Part shown: positions 26,120 to 32,824 of the stretch, piece by piece
How positions within the stretch are numbered: position 1 is the first letter of the stretch
How the letters are laid out: each line of letters begins with the position of its first letter
Assembly (NCBI GenBank): GCA_004293265.1
Contig: RDXZ01000018.1
Location: 1-47,319 of the forward strand
Direction of reading: 5' to 3'
From: Bacteroidota bacterium
GTDB taxonomy: Bacteria; Bacteroidota; Bacteroidia; Cytophagales; Microscillaceae
Length of the DNA stretch: 47,319 nt
The notes under the pieces: model-generated
What the model saw: only the letters and a program-made list of their open reading frames with translations
Databases searched by the model: none
Told to the model about the DNA's origin: nothing
Program-made: the position numbers and the translations under genes

Positions 26120-26130
26120 TTGTAGCCACT

Positions 26131-26228
26131 GATTTAAGTCTATTCCAAAAAAAGCAAAACTGGCGCAAGGTTTGAACAAAACGACACCTTGTGCCTTTGT
26201 ATTTAATAGAAGTTTTTGGACTTAAGTC
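26131..26228. repeat. Nested inverted-repeat element
   Basis: Outer arms gatttaagtctattccaaaa and tttttggacttaagtc pair imperfectly, and an inner hairpin pairs ggcgcaaggt (26162-26171) with accttgtgcc (26186-26195), allowing one G-U. It starts 11 bp after the barrel gene. Confidence 0.65.
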
Positions 26229-26363
26229 ATTCGAAAAATAACAATGTTGTATCTAAGCCTGTTTTTACTTTTAACAAAGGTAGATATATTTTCTTATTCA
26301 ACCAGATATTTATCAAAAAAATCCTTCTCAAACCAAAAAATACCTGACAAACAAATTCATTTT

Positions 26364-26409
26364 CCACTCTCCGAGTGGTAAAGTATGGAAACCTCTATTA
26401 ATGCAGAGG
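26364..26409. repeat. Two tandem short hairpins
   Basis: ccactc-tcc-gagtgg (26364-26378) is followed by cctct-attaatgc-agagg (26392-26409). The second runs directly into the 25-bp repeat. Confidence 0.6.
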
Positions 26410-26430
26410 ATTCGATAATTCTTTTTTTGA
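26406..26430 (+). repeat. 25-bp exact repeat, copy 2
   Basis: This is identical to 25023-25047, but here it follows a hairpin instead of closing a reading frame. Confidence 0.8.
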
Positions 26431-26488
26431 GTTAAAAAATTAAATTGATTGTAAATAAACACATTCACACAATAAAAAAGTATTATTT

Positions 26489-26520
26489 TTTGCCTTTTCC
26501 AAAAATTAAGCGTAATTTTG
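26489..26520 (+). promoter_or_regulatory. Promoter of mtaB
   Basis: TTTG (26489-26492), 20 bp, TAATTTTG (26513-26520). It overlaps the track's TTG start (26518), so the ATG at 26542 is the true start, with a leader of roughly 15 nt. Confidence 0.78.
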
Positions 26521-26541
26521 CACTTTAAAATCAATAAAAAG

Positions 26542-27933
26542 ATGAAAAAAGTTGCATTTTATACATTAGGTTGTAAACTAAATTATTCAGAAACTTCTAC
26601 TATTGCTCGACAATTCACAGAAAAAGGCTTTCAAAAAGTAGATTTTTATGATAATCCTGATATTTTTATTATCAATACTTGTTCTGTAACCGAAAACGCA
26701 GACAAAAAATGCAAAAAATTAGTGAAAGAAGCCCAAAAAATATCGCCTAATGCGTACATTGCGATAATGGGCTGTTATGCACAACTCAAACCTCAAGAAA
26801 TTGCAAACATTGAAGGAGTTGATGCGGTTTTGGGAGCGGCAGAAAAATTCAGATTGTTTGATTTAATTCCAACTTTTGAAAAAAATATCAATACAAAAAT
26901 AGATAACAAAGATACAAATACTATTAAAAATAACCAAGAAACTTCTTGTACTGATATTGCCCAAGCAAAAATTTTTGTTGGCGATGTCAATGAAGCAAAA
27001 ATATTTCATTCTTCTTATTCTTATGGTGATAGAACTCGAACTTTTTTAAAAGTGCAAGATGGTTGTGATTATAGTTGTACTTTTTGCACCATTCCACAAG
27101 CACGTGGAGAAAGCCGAAGCGATAGCATTGCCAATGTCATCGAAAAAGCCAAAGAAATTGCACAATCAGAGGTAAAAGAAATTGTTTTGACAGGTGTGAA
27201 TACAGGTGATTTTGGACTACAAAATGGTAAAAGAGTTGAAAAATTTTTTGATTTAGTCAAAGCATTGGATAGTTTGGAAGGCATCGAAAGAATCAGAATT
27301 TCGTCTATCGAGCCAAATCTTTTAACAGACGAGATTATAGAATTTACTTTAAAAAATGCTCGTTTGTTTGTACCACATTTTCATATTCCTTTGCAATCTG
27401 GCTCAAACAAAATTTTAAAATTGATGAAAAGACGCTATTTGCGTGAACTATACGCAGATAGAGTGGCAAAAATAAAAGCCATTCGTCCTGATTGTTGTAT
27501 TGGAGTTGATGTCATTGTAGGCTTTCCAGGGGAAACTCAAGAAGATTTTTTGGAAACTTATCAATTTTTAAATGATTTAGATATTTCATATTTGCACGTT
27601 TTTACGTATTCTGAACGTGCTAATACAGAAGCACTACACATAAAACCTGTCGTTCCTGCGCACATACGTAACGAAAGGTCAAAAATGTTACATATTTTAT
27701 CTGATAAAAAAAGAAGATATTTTTATGAGCAAAATATTGGGAGTGTAAGAAATGTTTTATTTGAAAATGATGTAGAAAATGGACAAATGGAAGGTTTTAC
27801 AGAAAATTATATTCGTGTGGTTGCTAAATATGATGCTGTTTTGGTAAACGAAATTAAAACTTTACAACTTTCTAAAATCAATGAAAATATGTTGATGGAA
27901 GTCGAGGAATGTGAAGAAATTTTAACACATTGA
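26542..27933 (+). CDS. mtaB: tRNA (t6A37) methylthiotransferase MtaB
   Basis: This 463-aa radical-SAM enzyme converts t6A to ms2t6A at position 37 of tRNAs decoding ANN codons. The N-terminal MTTase (UPF0004) domain begins VAFYTLGCKLNYSET, typical of MtaB, with further cluster cysteines in NTCSVT and MGCYAQ. The radical-SAM motif CxxxCxxC is in DGCDYSCTFCTIPQARG. A TRAM-like C-terminal region follows. The start is set at ATG 26542 because the promoter's -7 box covers the track's TTG start. It converges with the kinase gene, with only 9 bp between stop codons. Confidence 0.95.
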   Translation: MKKVAFYTLGCKLNYSETSTIARQFTEKGFQKVDFYDNPDIFIINTCSVTENADKKCKKLVKEAQKISPNAYIAIMGCYAQLKPQEIANIEGVDAVLGAAEKFRLFDLIPTFEKNINTKIDNKDTNTIKNNQETSCTDIAQAKIFVGDVNEAKIFHSSYSYGDRTRTFLKVQDGCDYSCTFCTIPQARGESRSDSIANVIEKAKEIAQSEVKEIVLTGVNTGDFGLQNGKRVEKFFDLVKALDSLEGIERIRISSIEPNLLTDEIIEFTLKNARLFVPHFHIPLQSGSNKILKLMKRRYLRELYADRVAKIKAIRPDCCIGVDVIVGFPGETQEDFLETYQFLNDLDISYLHVFTYSERANTEALHIKPVVPAHIRNERSKMLHILSDKKRRYFYEQNIGSVRNVLFENDVENGQMEGFTENYIRVVAKYDAVLVNEIKTLQLSKINENMLMEVEECEEILTH

Positions 27934-27942
27934 ACCACAAAA

Positions 27943-29502
27943 TTAAATGGCGGCAATAGGAAAAGATATGATAAATGTTGTACCTTTTCCTTCTTCGCTT
28001 TCTATGTTTATTTTTCCGCCCATTGTTTCGACTTGTGTTCTGACCAAATACAAACCCATTCCTTTTCCTTCTACGTGTGAATGAAATCTTTGGTATAATC
28101 CAAAAACTTTTTGTTTGTATTTTTCTAAATTGATACCAATGCCATTATCAGCAAAAATCAACTCTATTTTTTCATTTTGAATTTGTGTTTTTACAGATAT
28201 AGACAAGTTTACGTTTTCCTTTTTATATTTTATAGCATTACTCAATAAATTATACAAAACACTTTCTAAATAAGGTCTGATTGTTTTGAGTTCATCGACT
28301 ACACTCAAATCAATATCAATATGTGTGTTATTTTTATCGATTTCATTTTTAAATTCTTTAGATAATGTTTCCCAAATTTCAGAGATTTTTACATTTTCTA
28401 ATGGTTTTTGTTGTCCTTTTTTTACCTCTAAAATTTGGTTTAAATCTTTAATTACTCTATCCAATTCAGAAGTGCAATTTATAATATGTTTGATAATTTC
28501 TTGGTTTTCAGTACCTAAACCATCTTGATTTAATAAACTAACCAGACCTAAAATTCGGGCGACAGGTGAACGCAAATTATGAGCAGTAATGTACGCGAAT
28601 TGTTCTAATTGGTGGTTATGCGTGATAAGTTCTTCGTTTGTTTCGGCTAATTCTTTTGTTCTGATAAATATTTTATTTTCGAGGCTAATATTATGATTAG
28701 ACAATTGTTCGTTTTGAGCATTGATAATAGTTTGTGCCCTTTGTAATTCCATATTTTGTTCTGCCAATAGGTTAGATTGCGTTTCCATTTCTTCCTGTTG
28801 TTGCCTTAATTCTTCATTTTGGGCAATAATTTCTGATTGTTGTTCTTGCAACACAACGGTTTGGTTTTCAATCTTTGATTTTTGTTGTTCTAATTGTTGG
28901 TTATGAATTTGTGCATTGGTATATAAATCTTGGATTTGTCTATAACATAATTTTAGTCTTATTTTTTCATATACCAAAGAAATAATCATTCCCATACAAT
29001 TGGTGTACATTACTTCTTCGTTTGTCCAGACTCTTGGTGCGTGCAAATTTTCATAACAAATAACGCCTTTTAGCACGCCATCGTCATAAAAAGGCACATC
29101 AAGCATTGATTTTATGTTATGTTCTTTGAAATAATTATGTACAAATTCGCGTGTAAAAGGATGTCTTTCTACCTCGTCTGCTTTGATGATATTATTATTA
29201 ATGATGGCATTAAAATATCTTGGATAAATCTCCGACCTCAAAATTGAACCTTTTGTATGTATATCTTCGGCTAAATGATAGGCATCTAAACAAACGATAC
29301 AGGTTTGGTTTTCGGATAATTCCCAAATACTTACTCTTGATACTTGCAAATTTTTGGCTAATGTTTCAGTTAAAATAGGCAATATTTTTTCCAAATTACC
29401 TTCACTTACTTCTGGCAATTGTTTAAAGCTCACTAACCACTCTGATGAATGAGAAAGTGAAGGTGGAGAAGTAGCGGCGTGTTTGTTTGGTTCAAAATTC
29501 AT
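27943..29502 (-). CDS. Soluble GAF-domain sensor histidine kinase
   Basis: This 519-aa protein has no membrane segment. A GAF domain (about 30-180) is followed by a long Gln/Glu-rich coiled coil (about 190-295), a HisKA-like dimerisation domain with phospho-acceptor H308 (QFAYITAHNLRSPV) and an HATPase domain. In the HATPase domain the N box is SNAIKYK (around N422), G1 is DNGIG (about 452-456) and G2 is GKGMGLYL (479-486). The H-box is of the AHNLRSP kind frequent in Bacteroidota. No response regulator is adjacent; the OmpR-type regulator at 7572 is 20 kb away. The coiled-coil wording resembles that of the phosphatase sensor at 875-3457. Confidence 0.9.
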   Translation of the reverse strand: MNFEPNKHAATSPPSLSHSSEWLVSFKQLPEVSEGNLEKILPILTETLAKNLQVSRVSIWELSENQTCIVCLDAYHLAEDIHTKGSILRSEIYPRYFNAIINNNIIKADEVERHPFTREFVHNYFKEHNIKSMLDVPFYDDGVLKGVICYENLHAPRVWTNEEVMYTNCMGMIISLVYEKIRLKLCYRQIQDLYTNAQIHNQQLEQQKSKIENQTVVLQEQQSEIIAQNEELRQQQEEMETQSNLLAEQNMELQRAQTIINAQNEQLSNHNISLENKIFIRTKELAETNEELITHNHQLEQFAYITAHNLRSPVARILGLVSLLNQDGLGTENQEIIKHIINCTSELDRVIKDLNQILEVKKGQQKPLENVKISEIWETLSKEFKNEIDKNNTHIDIDLSVVDELKTIRPYLESVLYNLLSNAIKYKKENVNLSISVKTQIQNEKIELIFADNGIGINLEKYKQKVFGLYQRFHSHVEGKGMGLYLVRTQVETMGGKINIESEEGKGTTFIISFPIAAI

Positions 29503-29580
29503 AGCATATCAAAAGATTTATACAATAAAATATTATTGTTTATGTATTTAAACGTAAATGACGTATAAATATTGTAAAAA

Positions 29581-29614
29581 AATGATTTCTTAACATAAAA
29601 ATTAAGAAATCATT
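29581..29614. terminator. Terminator between the barrel and kinase genes
   Basis: A perfect 13-bp stem (aatgatttcttaa with its complement) and an 8-nt loop follow the stop of the minus-strand barrel gene by 15 bp. T-rich flanks occur on both strands. Confidence 0.82.
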
Positions 29615-29629
29615 TTGTTTGAATATATT

Positions 29630-30301
29630 TTATTTTTTACCAATAAAAATACGAACCCCAAAAGTTGGCAAAAATGAATTAACACCTAATTGAAAACCAG
29701 AAATATTGGTGGTATTAGTTGTATTATTAGTAGTATTAGTAAATTCAGAAGTAGCACTCGAATATCCTATCCCTGTAAAACCAATGTCAATACTCCAACT
29801 TCTTGTAGGAAAATATGAAAGATTAGGTGAAATAAACAAGCCATAACCGTTTGTTTTTCCATTTGAAGTAGAAGTAAATGTAGGACTTTTATTTTCGTTG
29901 GTTATTGTGCCAAAGTCAAGATTAGCGCGTGCTTGTATAAAAAACTTAAATGTTTCAGAGGAAGTTGGCATATAATAGCGGAAAGTAGGATTGATTGAAA
30001 AAGTACCCGTTGTTGTGGTATTTTCAGTACTTCCTGAGCTACTTTTTGAGTTTACTTTTTCGTTTGCATAACCAATGCCTAAACCAATTGCCATATTATC
30101 AGCAAAAAAATACCCTACATCAGGTATGACAAAAAATGAAGTTCTTTTTTCTTCGTTTGTAGTTACGCTTGATGATTTTGACGTTTGATTTCTTGAATTA
30201 ACCCCAAAAGTTCCTCCTACATAAATAGTTCCTTTTTCAGTTTGTGCGTTTAGGTTGGTAAATGTGAAGAAGGCAATCAAGCCAATAATTATTTTTTTCA
30301 T
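29630..30301 (-). CDS. Outer-membrane beta-barrel protein
   Basis: This 223-aa protein has a signal peptide (MKKIIIGLIAFFTFTNLNAQ) and eight-strand barrel features: GTIYVGGTFGVNSRNQ, YFFADNMAIGLGIGYANEKV, FFIQARANLDFG, SIDIGFTGIGYSSAT and a closing LPTFGVRIFIGKK. The extracellular loops are rich in Ser, Thr and Asn, including the low-complexity NTTNNTTNTTN. It belongs to the general outer-membrane barrel group with no assigned function. It is terminated by the hairpin at 29581-29614. Confidence 0.8.
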   Translation of the reverse strand: MKKIIIGLIAFFTFTNLNAQTEKGTIYVGGTFGVNSRNQTSKSSSVTTNEEKRTSFFVIPDVGYFFADNMAIGLGIGYANEKVNSKSSSGSTENTTTTGTFSINPTFRYYMPTSSETFKFFIQARANLDFGTITNENKSPTFTSTSNGKTNGYGLFISPNLSYFPTRSWSIDIGFTGIGYSSATSEFTNTTNNTTNTTNISGFQLGVNSFLPTFGVRIFIGKK

Positions 30302-30435
30302 ATTTTTAATAATTTTTTGAGTTTACTAATTTGTTTGGCAAATATCTATAAATATTAAGTAAAAACAAAAAAAAAGCATAAGTTTTTTTGAAAACTTTAA
30401 AAAAGTTTTTTTATTGTCAAATTTATTTTATAATT

Positions 30436-30479
30436 TTGTGGAGATTTAAACGCTATTCAAAATGTCTATCACTCCACAA
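30436..30479 (+). repeat. Hairpin over the mini-ORF start
   Basis: ttgtggag (30436-30443) is complementary to ctccacaa (30472-30479). The 8-bp stem encloses a 28-nt loop that contains the ATG of the mini-ORF and overlaps a TAATTTTG box. Confidence 0.5.
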
Positions 30480-30530
30480 TACAAAAACGCAAACAAAGAA
30501 ATATTCGCACCATTAAGGAACAGTAATTAA
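30462..30530 (+). CDS. 22-codon ORF, possibly the 5' remnant of a gene
   Basis: ATG at 30462 opens a peptide, MSITPQYKNANKEIFAPLRN plus two residues, ending at TAA 30528-30530. A TAATTTTG box lies 24 bp upstream. The composition is protein-like. The last codons fall inside the inverted-repeat element that starts at 30516, so this may be a gene cut by insertion of that element. I do not recognise the sequence. Confidence 0.25.
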   Translation: MSITPQYKNANKEIFAPLRNSN

Positions 30531-30620
30531 ATATAACTTATAACAATTTTATAATCATTACTATTTGATTATAAACCTGTTATAATCTTAAAATTTATAT
30601 GTTATTTGGTTTCTGTTCCT
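30516..30620. repeat. 105-bp element with AGGAACAG terminal inverted repeats
   Basis: aggaacag (30516-30523) and ctgttcct (30613-30620) form perfect 8-bp ends, with further partial complementarity inward. The centre holds a nested palindrome: ttataaca/tgttataa (30538-30545 with 30578-30585) around ttataatca/tgattataa (30549-30557 with 30566-30574). The layout suits a miniature inverted-repeat element or a structured RNA. Confidence 0.65.
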
Positions 30621-30701
30621 AAAAGATAAATGACGGGTTTTGAGAAAAAAATTTTTAATTAAAAAATAACTAAAACAATGTTATTTTTTCTGAAAAACAT
30701 G

Positions 30702-30709
30702 TAATTTTG
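30702..30709 (+). promoter_or_regulatory. Promoter -7 box directly before the DUF488 start codon
   Basis: TAATTTTG ends only 5 bp before ATG 30715 (8 bp before the second ATG at 30718). With transcription starting a few bases after the -7 box, the mRNA would be leaderless or nearly so. No clear TTTG was found at -33. Confidence 0.55.
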
Positions 30710-30714
30710 CACTT

Positions 30715-31605
30715 ATGATGTATTACCGCAGAAAAGTATTATTAGCATTATTAGAAACCTTTGGAGGAAGTTTGGGAAAAACAAGCCTCCAAAAGTTGTT
30801 GTTTCTTTTTTCTGAAAAATTAGAAAAGCCCATTTTTGATTTTGTGCCTTATCAGTATGGTTGTTATTCTTATCAATCTGTATGGGATTTGGGTGCATTG
30901 TCTTTAAAAAATTTTATTGAAGTAAAACGTACTTTTTGGCAGTTAAAAAATGTAAATGCAAATTATATTTCTTTGCTTAAAGAAAATGATCAGCAAAAAC
31001 TAACTGACTTGTTTCAAGATTTCAATAGTTTTTCCAGTCAAAAATTACTACACTTTACCTATTTAAAATATCCTTATTATGCTACAAAAAGTAAAATATT
31101 AAAAAAAGTATTGTCCACGCCTGAAATCACAATGATAAAAGAAAGCATTGAAAAAAGTAAAGATACTATTTTACATACCATTGGTTATGAAGGTATAAGT
31201 TTGGAAACGTATTTGAATAAATTAATCAAAGCAGATGTTAAGTTACTTTGTGATGTAAGAAAAAATCCGTTCAGTCAAAAATTTGGATTTTCAAAAGACA
31301 TGTTATCAAATACTTGCAAAGCAATGGGTATAAAATATTTGCATTTACCAGCATTAGGCATTCAAAGCGAAAAAAGACAAAACCTAAAAACGCAAACAGA
31401 TTATGACTTACTTTTCATGGAATATGCTACTGACACTTTGCCAGAAGCAGAAATATATATAAATGAAATACTTATACTATTAAAAAAATATAAAAGAATT
31501 GCCTTGACTTGTTTTGAGGCTCACCACTGCCAATGTCATAGAGGTATATTAGCAAAATATATTATTGAATTACCTGAATCTAACTTTGAATTAAAACACT
31601 TGTAA
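30715..31605 (+). CDS. DUF488 protein with N-terminal Panacea-like domain
   Basis: This 296-aa protein begins with a domain of about 140 residues (RRKVLLALLETFGGSLGKTS, LQKLLFLF, VPYQYGCYSYQ). Its pattern resembles Panacea/SocA-type (DUF4065-like) domains known from toxin-antitoxin and phage-related proteins. The C-terminal half is DUF488: HTIGYEGISLETYLNKL, LLCDVRKNPFS and the Cys/His motif CFEAHHCQCHRG (C266, C272, C274, H275). DUF488 is of unknown function; the conserved Cys-His suggests metal binding or redox chemistry. ATGs at 30715 and 30718 are both possible. It is followed by its partner after 6 bp. The Panacea-like assignment is by eye and less certain than DUF488. Confidence 0.78.
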   Translation: MMYYRRKVLLALLETFGGSLGKTSLQKLLFLFSEKLEKPIFDFVPYQYGCYSYQSVWDLGALSLKNFIEVKRTFWQLKNVNANYISLLKENDQQKLTDLFQDFNSFSSQKLLHFTYLKYPYYATKSKILKKVLSTPEITMIKESIEKSKDTILHTIGYEGISLETYLNKLIKADVKLLCDVRKNPFSQKFGFSKDMLSNTCKAMGIKYLHLPALGIQSEKRQNLKTQTDYDLLFMEYATDTLPEAEIYINEILILLKKYKRIALTCFEAHHCQCHRGILAKYIIELPESNFELKHL

Positions 31606-31611
31606 AAATAT

Positions 31612-32421
31612 ATGGCACTTACAAAAGTACTTATTACCGTAAAAACATACCCTACTATCTCAACAAAATATGATGAATTGGTTTGTACTGCAGGTTTTCG
31701 AGAAGATGGTAGTTGGGTACGCATCTACCCCATACAATTTCGTCAATTGCAGTACAATGACCAATACAAAAAATATGAATGGATTGAGATTGATATAGAA
31801 AAAAATACATCTGATTTTCGTCCTGAAAGTTACAGACCACATAGTTTAGATACTGAACCTAATATCTTAGGAAAAATTGATACAAAGAATTTTTGGGCAG
31901 AACGTAAAAAAGTATGTCTAAATAAGATTTATACCAATCTTACCATACTTATTGCAGAAGCAAAAGATAACTGTACATCTTTGGCTACTTTCAAACCCAC
32001 AAAAATCATTGATTTTATATATGAGGAAGTAGAGAGGGAATGGGATGCTAAAAAAATAACTGCTATGAAGCAAACTAACCTTTTTCAATCAGTTGAAAAT
32101 GAAAACTTTGAAGTCGTCCAAAAACTACCTTTCAAATTTAGTTATATATTTGAAGATGATGAAGGTAAAAAAAGTACACTTATGATAGAAGATTGGGAAT
32201 TAGGAGCATTGTATTGGAATTGTTTAAAAGATGCTAAAGATGAAAAAGTTGCTTGTCAAAAAGTAAAAGAGAAATATTTTGATAACTTTACCATCAAAAA
32301 TGATTTATATTTTTTCTTAGGTACTACAAGAGAACATCATTTTGTAAGTAAAAATCCCTTTATTATTATAGGACTTTTTTACCCTTTAAAAGAAGACAAA
32401 ATACAAGGGAAACTATTTTGA
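31612..32421 (+). CDS. Unrecognised partner of the DUF488 protein
   Basis: This 269-aa soluble protein has no signal peptide. It opens with KVLITVKTYPTISTKYDELV and contains AGFREDGSWVRIYPIQFRQL, a pattern I associate with a widespread conserved bacterial family without assigned function that tends to accompany DUF488 genes. The C-terminal part has FFLGTTREHHFVSKNPFIII followed by GLFYP. No catalytic motif is evident to me. The 6-bp spacing to the DUF488 gene makes one operon almost certain. The pair could be a nucleic-acid-related stress or defence module, but this is inference. Confidence 0.75.
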   Translation: MALTKVLITVKTYPTISTKYDELVCTAGFREDGSWVRIYPIQFRQLQYNDQYKKYEWIEIDIEKNTSDFRPESYRPHSLDTEPNILGKIDTKNFWAERKKVCLNKIYTNLTILIAEAKDNCTSLATFKPTKIIDFIYEEVEREWDAKKITAMKQTNLFQSVENENFEVVQKLPFKFSYIFEDDEGKKSTLMIEDWELGALYWNCLKDAKDEKVACQKVKEKYFDNFTIKNDLYFFLGTTREHHFVSKNPFIIIGLFYPLKEDKIQGKLF

Positions 32422-32451
32422 AAAAAATATTCGTATATAAATAACCAATAA

Positions 32452-32602
32452 TGTTGTTAATGTAATGCTTTATCCTGCTGAACGAAGTGAAGCGACTGCT
32501 TGTTGAATAGCATTTGGTAAACGTAAATTCATATTTTTCGCTTCACTCAAAATCAGTTTGATTTTAAACCTCAAATCAGATAAAAACATTACATGTATAA
32601 CA
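32452..32602. repeat. 151-bp nested inverted-repeat element
   Basis: Outer arms tgttgttaatgtaatg (32452-32467) and cattacatgtataaca (32587-32602) pair imperfectly. Inside, gtgaagcga (32487-32495) pairs with tcgcttcac (32538-32546). It begins 30 bp after the DUF488 partner gene and could be a non-autonomous element or the cassette's 3' structure. Confidence 0.6.
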
Positions 32603-32770
32603 CTACCAAATAACCAAACCCAAATACTCAAAAAATAGCAAATTATCAAATTTCTTTATTTGCTCTTTATATCTAAAACAAGTTATTCTAAAAAAGACAA
32701 TATGTTTTTATATTTCATCAACGAACGATTAAAAAAACTTCTCGGTAATTACAAGTATGTTTCATATATT

Positions 32771-32801
32771 AAAAAAAAGAGGAACAAAAGTTCCCCTTTT
32801 T
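32771..32801. terminator. Terminator of the GH13 gene
   Basis: ggaac-aaaa-gttcc (32781-32794), extended by A- and T-runs with one mismatch, lies about 30 bp after the minus-strand stop codon. The T-run on the minus strand makes it a good intrinsic terminator. Confidence 0.8.
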
Positions 32802-32824
32802 TATTTTAGAAAAAATTTAGTAAT

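Larger units (their letters stand above)
26120..26541. other. Structured intergenic region before mtaB
   Basis: This 422-bp gap holds a large imperfect stem-loop (26131-26228), two tandem hairpins (26364-26378 and 26392-26409), the second copy of the 25-bp repeat (26406-26430) and the mtaB promoter (26489-26520). No ORF looks real. Confidence 0.7.
30302..30714. other. Structured intergenic region before the DUF488 cassette
   Basis: This 413-bp gap contains a plus-strand TAATTTTG box (30431-30438), a hairpin (30436-30479), a 22-codon ORF (30462-30530), a 105-bp inverted-repeat element (30516-30620) and the promoter of the DUF488 gene (30702-30709). Confidence 0.65.
32422..32824. other. Intergenic region with nested inverted repeat and terminator
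   Basis: This 403-bp gap contains the nested inverted-repeat element at 32452-32602 and the terminator of the GH13 gene at 32771-32801. The stretch between them has no supported feature. Confidence 0.65.

Noticed and set aside
26518-26541. TTG start given by the ORF track for mtaB
   Set aside because: It overlaps the TAATTTTG promoter box; the family's N-terminus (MKKVAFYTLGC) begins at ATG 26542.
7572-29502. Response regulator (7572) and histidine kinase (27943) as a cognate pair
   Set aside because: They are 20 kb apart on opposite strands with unrelated neighbours; nothing in the sequence links them.
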